Assembly (NCBI RefSeq): GCF_018492665.1
Contig: NZ_JAFVME010000006.1
Location: forward strand, 615,609 to 679,608
Length of the DNA stretch: 64,000 bases
Direction: 5' to 3'
DNA from: Pedobacter sp. B4-66
GTDB taxonomy: Bacteria > Bacteroidota > Bacteroidia > Sphingobacteriales > Sphingobacteriaceae
The position numbers and the translations under genes are program-made. Positions 16,639 to 26,200 of this stretch are shown here, piece by piece (positions within the stretch are counted from its first letter, which is position 1; every line of letters begins with the position of its first letter). Under the pieces are notes generated by a model, which saw only the letters and a program-made list of their open reading frames with translations, was not told the DNA's origin and did no database searches.

Positions 16639-19600
16639 CTAAAAGGTTAGGCTTAGAGAAACACCGAAATTCCTTGTAGATGGACCTGTTCTGAACTCTC
16701 CGAATTCACTGGAAAGGTCATTACCAAAATTTGAAACCTCCGGATCTATGGTTATATTTTGTTTTGGCAGCCAGGTAAGCAAATTTCTACCGTAGAGGGT
16801 GATCATGGCCCGATCAGTCCCTATCCTTCTTGCAACTTTTTTAGGTAAAGAGTACCCCAGTGTAAGATCTCTTAACTTTAGATAAGTTCTGTCAACAATC
16901 ATGTTCTTATAAGAAACTGCCCTTCCTGAGTTGGTATAATAATAAGAATAGATGTTGTTCTCGGTAATCGGATTTGTATTTTCTACATAAGTCGTTTTAC
17001 CCTCGCCATCCACTACTCTTACCACAGAATTAGGTACAATAAATGTACGTCTGTCGTTAAAAACCGTATTTGCCGCATTACCCACAAAATTTAACAAATC
17101 TGCTGTGCCGGAATAGAATAAGCCTCCCTTTTTAAAATCCAGTGTAAAGCCGAGCATAAAATCCTTATAGGTAAAAGTGTTGGTAAAACCCATCACAAAA
17201 TCGCGTTGGGATGAGCCATAAGTACCCAGATCAGGGGCAGAGGCCGGAAATCCGTTAGAACTTACCACAATGTGGCCCTCAGGATCGTAAAGTGGCACAG
17301 GAGCTTCAAATACGCCTAAAGGTTGACCAACCTTGGCCACAAACTGAGCATCATATGCAGTGTTTAATACAACTTTGCTCAGTCCATCCGGCAATTCGAG
17401 AACAACATTTCTGTTTCTTGTAAAAGTATATCCAATGTTCCAGCTCATATCATCAGTTCTTATCGGAACTCCGGTCAGTGAAATCTCAATACCTCTGTTG
17501 CGTACCTTCCCAAAGTTTACTACCCTAAAATTTACTCCTGTAGATGGTGAAGCCACAATTGGCAGGATCTGATCATTGGTAACCCTGTTGTAATAAGAGA
17601 TATCAAGCCCAAGACGATTATCAAAAAGCTTTATCTCCGTACCAAATTCAGTTTCCGTGCTGATTTCTGGTCTCAGTTTGTTATTTCTTAAAGTATTAGA
17701 AATACTATAACCGCCCACTCCTCCAAAAGGGAATGAGGTATAAGCTTCTCCGCCTAAAGAAATATTGGTTTTATTCAATATGTTTAACACATTATAAGGA
17801 TCCGTATCACTTCCGGTTTTACCATAGGCAACTCTTAGTTTTAATAATGAAACTTTAGCACTGCTCATGTCCATAAGCCGAGACAAGATCAACGAAAGAT
17901 TAGCGCCAGGATAGAAATAGCTTCTTTGTGCGCTAGGCAGGGTTGAACTCCAATCGTTTCTTGCATTCAAAGTTAAATATGCAAAAGAATCATATCCTAA
18001 GGTTGCAGAGGCATAAGCGCCGAAAAGTCTGCGCTCCTTACTAGTCTGACTGCTGGTTGGGGCGTTTCCTGAGTTATCAATCTGAAATAAACCGGGAATC
18101 AGCAGATCTTCGATGCCTGTATATAAAACTCTTGAACCCCTGTCGTTAAAGTTTAAACCAACTAATCCCGTCACATCAAACCGATCTGAGAATTTATGAT
18201 CAAACAGTGCATTCAGCTTGGAATCGAACTCAAAGTATTTTTCTGAACCATCAACAACATTTCCAACACTTGCCTGTCTAACAATTTGCTCATCGTTGCC
18301 TCCTCCGGCCCATGATCCCGGCGTTGGTGAGTTCTTGGCATTCCAGATTTTATCAACGATATTACTCACATCCACGCCTTGTTGAAATTGAAGGGTTAAC
18401 CATTCCAATGGTTTTATTTTCAGGTCAATGTTCCCATAAAATCTGTCGCTTTTAAATGTAGCCCCGTTTTCGAAAATAGAATAGTATGGATTCTGAGTAA
18501 AAGGACTGTAAAAGCCATCTACATCGAAGTATTTATTTTTGTAGTCTTTGAATTTTGAAATCTCAAAATTAACAGGGATCTGCAGGATATCTTCATAAAA
18601 AGAAGAGCCTATTCCTGAATTTGCCTGACCCGTTTGTACCGTTCTGGTATTCTTTCCAAGGTAATTTAAACCTGCAGTTATGGATAAGTCCTTAAACTTA
18701 GTAGATCCGTTTAAGCTGATTGTATTTCTTTTATACACATCACTGGAACCGGGTAAAATACCATTGCTATTTACATTTCCGTAAGAAAACCTAAATGTCG
18801 ATTGATCAGTACCCCCACTGAAAGATATTGTATTATTATACTCCTGGCTGGTATCAAAGGCATCTTTGAAACTATTCTTTGCTGCCACAAAAGTCTGCGA
18901 CAAACGTTCTCCATCTATTTCAGATCCCCAATCCCGTGTTTTCCCATCAAATCTTGCTCCCCAACTACCGTTTTCAGCAATCCAACTTTCATAAGCAAAG
19001 CCTTGTCCGTATTTATCCTGTAGTTTGGGCACATTGGTTACCTGCGAAAAAGCCGCAGCAGAACTAATGTCAACTTTAAAAGCACCTGCTTTTCCTTTTT
19101 TAGTGGTGATCAAAATGACACCATTGGAAGCCCTAGATCCATATAGAGAGCTTGCTGCGGCTCCTTTTAGGATACTGATCGTCTCTATATCTCCCGGATT
19201 GATGTCATTGGCAGCATTACCGAAATCATAACTCTCTTTTAAATCTCCAAGACTGTTGACAGGCGAAGCATCACCAGGCCTCGAGTTGTTTACAGGCACA
19301 CCGTCAATAACATACAAAGGCTGGTTGCTGCCGGCGATTGAAGAAAAACCCCTGATGACCGTTTTACTGGATCCGCCCGGTGAACCTGAAGTAGCAGAGA
19401 TGTCAACACCGGCTACCTTGCCTTGTAAACCTGCCATTAGATTTACCGGGGATGCTCTATTGATTTCTTCACCCCCAACCTGAGCAACCGAATAGCCATT
19501 TGTCCGGCTGGCTCTATTGATACCAAATGCAGTCACTACCACCTCGGTAAGCGATTTATTTTCGCCACTTAGTACCACATTAATAACCGGGTCATTACCT

Positions 19601-19854
19601 ACAGTTCTGGTTTGCCCAACATATCCTACGTAAGCAAACTCAAGGATAGCACCTCCTGCTGCTTCCAGGATATATTTCCCATCAGGCCCTGTTACCGTAC
19701 CCTGCTGCTTCCCTCTAACTTTTACACTAACACCCGGTAGCGGTCCGCCGCCATCGGAATCGGTCACTTTTCCTGATATTTTTTTGTCCTGGGCAACTGC
19801 TCCATAACAAAAAAGCAGCAGGAAGATCATTTTGAATAGTAATCTTAATTTCAT
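16639..19854 (-). CDS. SusC/RagA-family TonB-linked outer-membrane transporter
   Basis: A 1071-residue TonB-dependent importer working with the SusD-like lipoprotein. Order of parts: signal peptide (LLFKMIFLLLFCYGAVAQ), a carboxypeptidase-regulatory-like domain at about 24-105 (ISGKVTDSDGGGPLPGVSVKVRG), plug domain at about 115-250 containing the SusC signature PLYVIDGVPVNNSRPGD, then the 22-strand barrel ending in FGVSLSLTF with the expected terminal Phe. No N-terminal secretin/TonB anti-sigma (STN) domain is seen, which agrees with the absence of a FecI/FecR pair nearby. A strong terminator-like hairpin and a tiny reading frame lie 77-272 bases upstream of the start, so expression may be controlled in the leader. 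Confidence 0.95.
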   Translation of the reverse strand: MKLRLLFKMIFLLLFCYGAVAQDKKISGKVTDSDGGGPLPGVSVKVRGKQQGTVTGPDGKYILEAAGGAILEFAYVGYVGQTRTVGNDPVINVVLSGENKSLTEVVVTAFGINRASRTNGYSVAQVGGEEINRASPVNLMAGLQGKVAGVDISATSGSPGGSSKTVIRGFSSIAGSNQPLYVIDGVPVNNSRPGDASPVNSLGDLKESYDFGNAANDINPGDIETISILKGAAASSLYGSRASNGVILITTKKGKAGAFKVDISSAAAFSQVTNVPKLQDKYGQGFAYESWIAENGSWGARFDGKTRDWGSEIDGERLSQTFVAAKNSFKDAFDTSQEYNNTISFSGGTDQSTFRFSYGNVNSNGILPGSSDVYKRNTISLNGSTKFKDLSITAGLNYLGKNTRTVQTGQANSGIGSSFYEDILQIPVNFEISKFKDYKNKYFDVDGFYSPFTQNPYYSIFENGATFKSDRFYGNIDLKIKPLEWLTLQFQQGVDVSNIVDKIWNAKNSPTPGSWAGGGNDEQIVRQASVGNVVDGSEKYFEFDSKLNALFDHKFSDRFDVTGLVGLNFNDRGSRVLYTGIEDLLIPGLFQIDNSGNAPTSSQTSKERRLFGAYASATLGYDSFAYLTLNARNDWSSTLPSAQRSYFYPGANLSLILSRLMDMSSAKVSLLKLRVAYGKTGSDTDPYNVLNILNKTNISLGGEAYTSFPFGGVGGYSISNTLRNNKLRPEISTETEFGTEIKLFDNRLGLDISYYNRVTNDQILPIVASPSTGVNFRVVNFGKVRNRGIEISLTGVPIRTDDMSWNIGYTFTRNRNVVLELPDGLSKVVLNTAYDAQFVAKVGQPLGVFEAPVPLYDPEGHIVVSSNGFPASAPDLGTYGSSQRDFVMGFTNTFTYKDFMLGFTLDFKKGGLFYSGTADLLNFVGNAANTVFNDRRTFIVPNSVVRVVDGEGKTTYVENTNPITENNIYSYYYTNSGRAVSYKNMIVDRTYLKLRDLTLGYSLPKKVARRIGTDRAMITLYGRNLLTWLPKQNITIDPEVSNFGNDLSSEFGEFRTGPSTRNFGVSLSLTF

Positions 19855-19930
19855 GCTTCAGTTTTTGAATGAATAATATTAGCTAGTCCATTATTGTCTG
19901 GACGATGGCAGGCAATTTAACCAGTTACTT

Positions 19931-19954
19931 AAAAAAAAAGTGTTCGAAGAACAC
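19931..19954 (-). terminator. Intrinsic terminator in front of susC
   Basis: Read on the minus strand, stem arms GTGTTC (19954-19949) and GAACAC (19945-19940) enclose the loop TTC, and nine T's follow at once (19939-19931). Two more pairs (G-U and A-U) can extend the stem at its base. It stops 77 bases before the susC start codon and points the same way. It either ends the short transcript of the small frame at 20126-20025 or acts as an attenuator for the susC operon. Confidence 0.7.
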
Positions 19955-20024
19955 CTATTGACAGGACGACGGACTTATCGAAATGATTATATAGAAACAC
20001 CAAATCTCACAATGTGAAATCGTT

Positions 20025-20126
20025 TTATATAAGATCATAAAAATATTGCACGAAAAATGCAGTATGTACTGTTGCATTCGCTTGCATTATAAATAGTGTA
20101 AGCGTAAAGAGTATCAATTTTTTCAT
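20025..20126 (-). CDS. Possible 33-residue leader peptide upstream of susC
   Basis: A short frame with ATG at 20126 encodes 33 residues. It begins MKKLILFTLTLFIMQANA, which looks like a secretion signal, followed by only about 15 residues (ending FYDLI). An A-rich stretch (AAAACAAAAATGTT) precedes the start, as is common in this phylum. It is followed by the terminator at 19954-19931 and then susC. It could be a tiny secreted peptide, a leader peptide, or chance; its hydrophobic start in front of a terminator makes it worth recording. The rest of the 19855-20470 gap shows nothing I can assign. Confidence 0.35.
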   Translation of the reverse strand: MKKLILFTLTLFIMQANATVHTAFFVQYFYDLI

Positions 20127-20470
20127 AACATTTTTGTTTTAAGGGTTTAATTAATTACGTAAAACTGAATGTTAATGCGCTCAGGTGAAATACCCCAATG
20201 GGTGATTTTGTACAGTTTAAAAACCGATTGAATCTGTATTTGTTTTTTTGATCACAAAAAAGAAATCATCATCTTCTGCCAGTTTATCTTAAATCTTTTT
20301 AGCCTTTAAATCAATCTGGATCAAAACCTTATCCCTTATCGAAAAACCTTGAATTCAATAAGGATTTCAAGGTTTTTTAGCAACTAATGAAATATATCAG
20401 TGAATGATACCGTTTAATCTTTAACGTGAACTTTAAAAATGAACCCTAATTTTCCCTAATTACTTTAGAT

Positions 20471-20644
20471 ATGACTTCCAATTCACTTCCCCTTCAAACT
20501 GAGCTGTGTCCTTGTGGTAAAACCCCAAAAATTGACTTGACGCGTATACCCAGAACTCCATTTATGAAAACCTTTTTGTGGTGGTTACCCATTAAAAGAT
20601 ATAAATGTTACAGTTGTATGCGTGTAAAATGGATAAAAGGCTGA
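20471..20644 (+). CDS. Small zinc-ribbon-like protein, 57 residues
   Basis: A short plus-strand frame from ATG 20471 to TGA 20642-20644. It contains two close cysteine pairs, CPCGK at about 13-17 and CYSCMRVKW at about 46-54, separated by a basic stretch with RIPRTPFMKTF and LPIKRYK. Four cysteines in this spacing suggest a structural zinc site. The protein is basic and might contact nucleic acid or the ribosome, but no function is known to me. It stands alone between the susC leader and the convergent TonB-receptor-like gene whose stop lies at 20671. Confidence 0.6.
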   Translation: MTSNSLPLQTELCPCGKTPKIDLTRIPRTPFMKTFLWWLPIKRYKCYSCMRVKWIKG

Positions 20645-20670
20645 TGAAAGAGTTAGCTCATTTCAAAACC

Positions 20671-23118
20671 TTATAGTCGCTGTGATTCATTTTCTAAGCC
20701 CGACTCACGACTGTCTTTCGTTTTAATCTTATTGTTACCAAACCGATAAGTAAAATTTAATCGTAGCTGACGGGTTTCACCCATATAGGTTGTATGACGC
20801 AATAAATTATTTAGTCGGGTATCTGTATTGAATTTATTTGCCCTCAATATATCGGAAGCTGCCAGCCTAAGGGTTGCCTTGTCGTTCATTAAATTCTTTT
20901 GCAAACCAAGATCAATCTGTGAATTACCTTTTATATAAGTATTCAATCCACTTATCCTTTTCGAGTTAACCAAACCTGTAACCTCCGCATTAATACGACC
21001 AGGGAGGTTAAAACTCTGTTGAATATTAATCGCGCCAATAAAACGACTGCGGCTATAGTTCCCATATTCTACAGTTCCAACTTTATTCTCCAAACGGTAT
21101 CCTATGCCAGTGAGGCTCATATTCCACCATTTGGCCATTGTTAGCTGCTGTGTCACGGTCAGATTCAGATTGTTCTGAAACCCAATATTTCTTGGCACCA
21201 TATTGATTATATTTCCCTCCATAACTTCTGTAATTGAACTGCTGATATCACTTGTATGGGTGTAACTAGTAGCTATCGTCGTCCTTTTGTAACTATACTG
21301 GAGCGCCAAAGTATTGGCATACTGGGGCTGTAGAAATGGATTACCTTTCCAATAAGAAAGTTCATCTACCGGGTAGGAAAATGGATTCAGGTTATTATAG
21401 GCAGGGCGGTCAACGCGGCGTGAAAAACTTAAATTATAAGTACCAGATTGCGTAGTTTTATAAGTAATTGCAGTGGTAGGAAAGACGTCCAGGTAATTTC
21501 TAACTACTGATGTTGGTAACTGGCTGCTACCTTTACGTGGCTGTAAGTCACCTTGAGAATGTGTATTTTCCAATCTTACTCCTATATCCAGGCTCAGGTT
21601 ATCAATAATAGGTGTTTCATACTTCAGGTATCCAGCGCTGATTTGTTCCTTATATTTGAAAGTATTGGACAGGTTGATATCGATCACATTATGGCTACCA
21701 TTCATATCATACTGATTAAATACATTGTTAGCGTTTACGTTAGAAAATTTTGCGCCAACTAAAATTTTTCCGCTCCAAATAGGAAAACCATAGTCGGCTT
21801 TAACGGCATATAATTTGATGTCCCGGCTATTGGCCACAAGGAAATTGTTTGCGGATTGGAATGATCCATCCGGTGAATAGAAAGTGTTAGTGCTGAGGTT
21901 TTTAGTAGACGCATCAAAGATCCCGTAATCTGCATCTATATCCAGGCTGGTACTGTTACTGCCTTTGTATCGGTAATTTAAATTGGTATTGTATCGGTGT
22001 GCCATCTGATGGGGATAACTACTTTCGCTTCTAAGCATTTGTAAAAGATCCCCTGTTGCCTCATCATAGATATTTGTAACCGGAATGATCAGGCCACCAC
22101 CGCCTGAAAAGTTAGCATTTATGACTATACCAAGTGTTTTGGTGGTATCTATCGCGTAATCTGCACCGAGGGTTGATCCTATGCTGTGTTTTTTATCTAT
22201 GTCATGGCTGGAATTCAGATATACCTTTCCATTGGTTGTTCTGTCATTGTCGTAATCCATTGCAAAATGTCCAAAATTATGATTGTAACTACCGAACATA
22301 TTTACTTTTCCTTTTCGGAAATTAAGATTCATATTGGTATTTTGCTTTGGAGTAAGACCATATGCAATGCCGTTATTAATACTTCCGTTAAAACCTTCGG
22401 CAATTGATTTTTGAAGGACAAGATTAACAATACCTCCTGTCCCTGCAGCAGCATATTCGGCCGAAGGGCTTTTAATAACTTCAATCAATTTTAAGTCGGA
22501 TGCCGACATAGATTTCAGCAGTTGGGCCAGCTCCTCTGTCTGCAAATAGGTTTGTCTACCATTAATCATCACAAGGGCGCCACTTGCTCCATTCAGTGTG
22601 ATTGTATTGTCCTGATTAACAATTAATCCAGGCGTTTTTTTTAATGCTTCCAATGCATTTGTACCCTGCGCAGTTATACTTTTCTCTATGTTATAAATCA
22701 TTTTTCTGCCTTCGATTTTAATAAGAGGTTTATTACCGGAACTTTTAATAACAACTTCCTTTAAACTGCGGGCAGTGGTTTCAAGTCTAATGACGCCCAA
22801 ATCCATATTTTCTGCTAATTTCAATAGATCACTCTGGTAAGCGAGCACACCTAAATAACTCACAGAAACTACATAAGTTCCAGTTGCTGAAGACGTGAAT
22901 GAAAAGCCTCCCTCATTATCGCTCAATGTCTTTTTAATTACCTGCCCATCACTACCCTTCTTTAAAAGCAAAATTGCACCAACTACAACTTCATTGTTCG
23001 TATTTCTGATGATACCTTTTAGGATGATACCCGTATTGTTTTGTGCAAAGGAGGTCGAAAACAAACCTGTCAGGATAAAGAATAAAAAACAAGCCTGCTT
23101 AACGTTAAAGTTTAACAT
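20671..23118 (-). CDS. TonB-receptor-like outer-membrane barrel with carboxypeptidase-regulatory domain
   Basis: About 815 residues from the ATG at 23118 (MLNFNVKQACFLFFILTGLFSTSFAQ), which gives a clean signal peptide; the frame is open 13 codons further up. Next is a carboxypeptidase-regulatory-like domain at about 35-115 (ILKGIIRNTNNEVVVGAILLLKKG), then a plug-like part with GALVMINGRQTYLQ and SAEYAAAGTGGIVNLVLQK, and a barrel of the 'outer membrane protein beta-barrel family' type to the end. The C-terminus continues past the last strand with a hydrophilic tail (NNKIKTKDSRESGLENESQRL). Substrate unknown. It is monocistronic and divergent from the large fusion gene starting at 23246. Confidence 0.85.
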   Translation of the reverse strand: MLNFNVKQACFLFFILTGLFSTSFAQNNTGIILKGIIRNTNNEVVVGAILLLKKGSDGQVIKKTLSDNEGGFSFTSSATGTYVVSVSYLGVLAYQSDLLKLAENMDLGVIRLETTARSLKEVVIKSSGNKPLIKIEGRKMIYNIEKSITAQGTNALEALKKTPGLIVNQDNTITLNGASGALVMINGRQTYLQTEELAQLLKSMSASDLKLIEVIKSPSAEYAAAGTGGIVNLVLQKSIAEGFNGSINNGIAYGLTPKQNTNMNLNFRKGKVNMFGSYNHNFGHFAMDYDNDRTTNGKVYLNSSHDIDKKHSIGSTLGADYAIDTTKTLGIVINANFSGGGGLIIPVTNIYDEATGDLLQMLRSESSYPHQMAHRYNTNLNYRYKGSNSTSLDIDADYGIFDASTKNLSTNTFYSPDGSFQSANNFLVANSRDIKLYAVKADYGFPIWSGKILVGAKFSNVNANNVFNQYDMNGSHNVIDINLSNTFKYKEQISAGYLKYETPIIDNLSLDIGVRLENTHSQGDLQPRKGSSQLPTSVVRNYLDVFPTTAITYKTTQSGTYNLSFSRRVDRPAYNNLNPFSYPVDELSYWKGNPFLQPQYANTLALQYSYKRTTIATSYTHTSDISSSITEVMEGNIINMVPRNIGFQNNLNLTVTQQLTMAKWWNMSLTGIGYRLENKVGTVEYGNYSRSRFIGAINIQQSFNLPGRINAEVTGLVNSKRISGLNTYIKGNSQIDLGLQKNLMNDKATLRLAASDILRANKFNTDTRLNNLLRHTTYMGETRQLRLNFTYRFGNNKIKTKDSRESGLENESQRL

Positions 23119-23245
23119 GAAATATTGGATAGAATTTCTGCAATAATAACATTTCATCTTGTATATACAAATATTCAGCTTTTCGCTTATGTTATTAAAT
23201 TGAAATACATATATTTAGAACAACCAAATGTAAACCAGAAACACT

Positions 23246-26200
23246 ATGCTGAAGTCTATACTTCTACTCATTACACTATTGTTCATTTTATTGTTCAGTC
23301 CTAAAAATCTAAAAACTGATGAAGTCAGGCTGGAAGCACTGCAGGATGAAAAATCAGGTACCATAACCATCCAGAGGACAGATACGAAACAAACCATACT
23401 CACACAAAATGCTGGTGAAGATTTCCGCCCGTATATACACCCTATCGCATCGCCCGACGGCAAAAGTACACTCACCGAATTCAGTCCTGAGCACCACAAG
23501 CACCAAACCGGGCTCTACTGGGGTTTGACCGATGTAAACGGACGTAATTATTTTGCCAATCCGGGCAAAGGATACTGGAAGCGTGTGGCAGCCAGAGTTA
23601 TAGAGAAATCAGGAACAATGGTAAAATGGCAAACGGTTTATGATCTTCTGGATGACAAGGGCGTACCGATAATGACCGAAACGCAAAACTGGAGCATGGA
23701 GCAGAGTAACGACAAATTCTTATTGACTCTGGACTGGGAAGGTGAAGCTAAAACCGATCTTAAAATGGGTAAATATCCTTATGGCGGGTTGTTTTTAAGA
23801 ATGCCATGGAAACCCGGAATAGATGGAGAAGTTATTAATGCCGCCCGTCAGCACAACCAAAAAGCTGAAGGTCAGCCATCAACATGGGTAGATGTAGGTA
23901 TAAAGACAAATGGCAGAGATGACAGGGCGCACATCACCATATTGGATCATCCTGAAAACAAAGGTTATCCGCAAAAATGGAGGGTTGACGAACAACTGGG
24001 TGTTGGTCCTGTACGGGTTCATGATGCCGACTGGATATTAAAAAAAGGCGAAACAGAAACGATCAAACATCAGCTTATCATCTATACCGGTGAATTCAAT
24101 GACATTCAGATCAATAATGCCTGGGCAAAATTTGCCGGAAAAGACCCTTCGTGGGCGACAGTTGACCTTTGGGCCCTGGCTAAAAAAGAAGGAATGGATG
24201 CGAAATTCCTAAGTCCCGATGAAGCGGTAAAAGCAATGACACTGAAAGATGGATTTATGGCAAATGTTTACGCCTCTGAACCCATGATCACACAGCCTAT
24301 GGCATTTTGCTGGGATGACAAGGGCCGTCTTTGGGTGGCAGAAAACCGCGATTATGAATCCCGTTCTTCAGGTTTTTCAAACGACGGTAACAGCAGGATC
24401 CTGATCCTGGAAGATACAGACCATGATGGCAAGGCCGATACTAAAAAAGTTTTTGCTGATGGAATCCCCTTCCCCGCTGCAATGGCTGTAGGTTTTGACG
24501 GGGTATTTATCGGAGCACCACCCAATTTATTATTTATACCTGACCGTGACAACGATGATAAGGCCGATATGAAAGACATTGAGGTGAGGCTTACCGGATG
24601 GGGTATCCGCGACAGGCATGAGACCATGAACAGTTTTCACTGGGGGCCAGACGGATGGCTATATGGCTGCCAGGGTTTTGCAACACCATCCCGTATACGC
24701 AAACCTACAGGAAAGGGAAAACTTTACAGCCATAAAGAACCATTTCCGGATGACGAAATTTTAAAAGGAGAAGGTGTAGACATCAACGGCGGCGTTTGGC
24801 GTTACCACCCGATCAAGGATAAGTTCGAAGTAGTGGCACATGGTTTTAGTAATCCGTGGGGAATTGACTATGACGCAAATGGCCAGATTTTTATCACAGC
24901 CTGTGTTATTCCTCATCTCTGGTACGTAATCCCCGGAGGCATTTATCATAGACAGGGCGGACAGCATTTCAATCCATATACTTACACAGATATCAAAACC
25001 ATTGCCGATCACAGTCACCGTTCAGCACACGGCGGTGCAAGTATCTATCAGTCTGATGCCTTCCCTCAGGATCAGCAGGACAGAATATTTATGGCCAATA
25101 TTCATGAGCACGCCATACTTACCGATATTTTAAAACCTAAGGGTTCAGGCTTTACAGGATCACATGGTGAAGACCTGATGACAGCAAACAATGCACAATG
25201 GGTAGGTTTTAGTACCACTGTAGGGCCAGATGGTAGTCTTTATGTATTAGACTGGCATGATGCAGATATCTGCGGCGGTTCCGTATTGAACAAGGAAACC
25301 GGTCGGATATTTCGCATTTCACCCAAAGAGAGCAATGCAGAAAACTTTAGGAACCGCTATACTGACCTGAATAAACTCAATGACAAACAGCTGGTGGAAC
25401 TGCAAACGAGCAAAAGCGACTGGCACTCAAGACGAGCGCGGCTAATCCTTCAAAACCGTGCGGCTAAAGGTAAAGTGAAGAAGGGAGCCTTTGATGCATT
25501 GAACAGTATATATGCAAGCAATCAGGAAACAAATTATCGCCTAAGGGCCATGTGGGCACTTTATGTATGTAATGCCCTAAGCACTGATCAGCTAACGGCT
25601 GCATTAAATGACAAAAACGAATACATCCGCGGTTGGGCTATTCAGTTCCTTAGCCAAGACGCTGAACCATCAGGCGCTACTATTCAGAAATTCGGAGAAA
25701 TGGCAAAATCAGAAAATTCTCCGGTTGTACGTTTGTACCTGGCTGCCGCATTACAGCGAATCAGTACAGATAAACGCTGGGACCTGGCTGCCGCATTGGT
25801 TAAACATGGAGAAGATGAACAAGACCATAATCTACCAAAAATGCTTTGGTATGGTATAGAGCCTCTGGTTTCAAAAGATACCAAACGTGCCCTGAATCTG
25901 GCTGCTGAAGGAGAACTCAGTATGATTAAGAAATTTACTACAAGAAGAGCCGTAGATGCAGATGCCACAAATACGCTGGTCGCCTGGCTGGGCACAAAGC
26001 AAAACGCGGATACTGCAATGGTAACGGGCATGCGGGATGGACTGGAGGGCCGGACCGACCTGAAAACTCCCGCCGATTGGAAAACAACCTATGCAAAACT
26101 GCAGTCACAGGGCGAAAGAAATAAATTACTATCGCTGGAAATCGCCCAGTACTTTGGAGATACCGAAGCAGCTTCACAGTATTTCAATACACTCAGAAAT

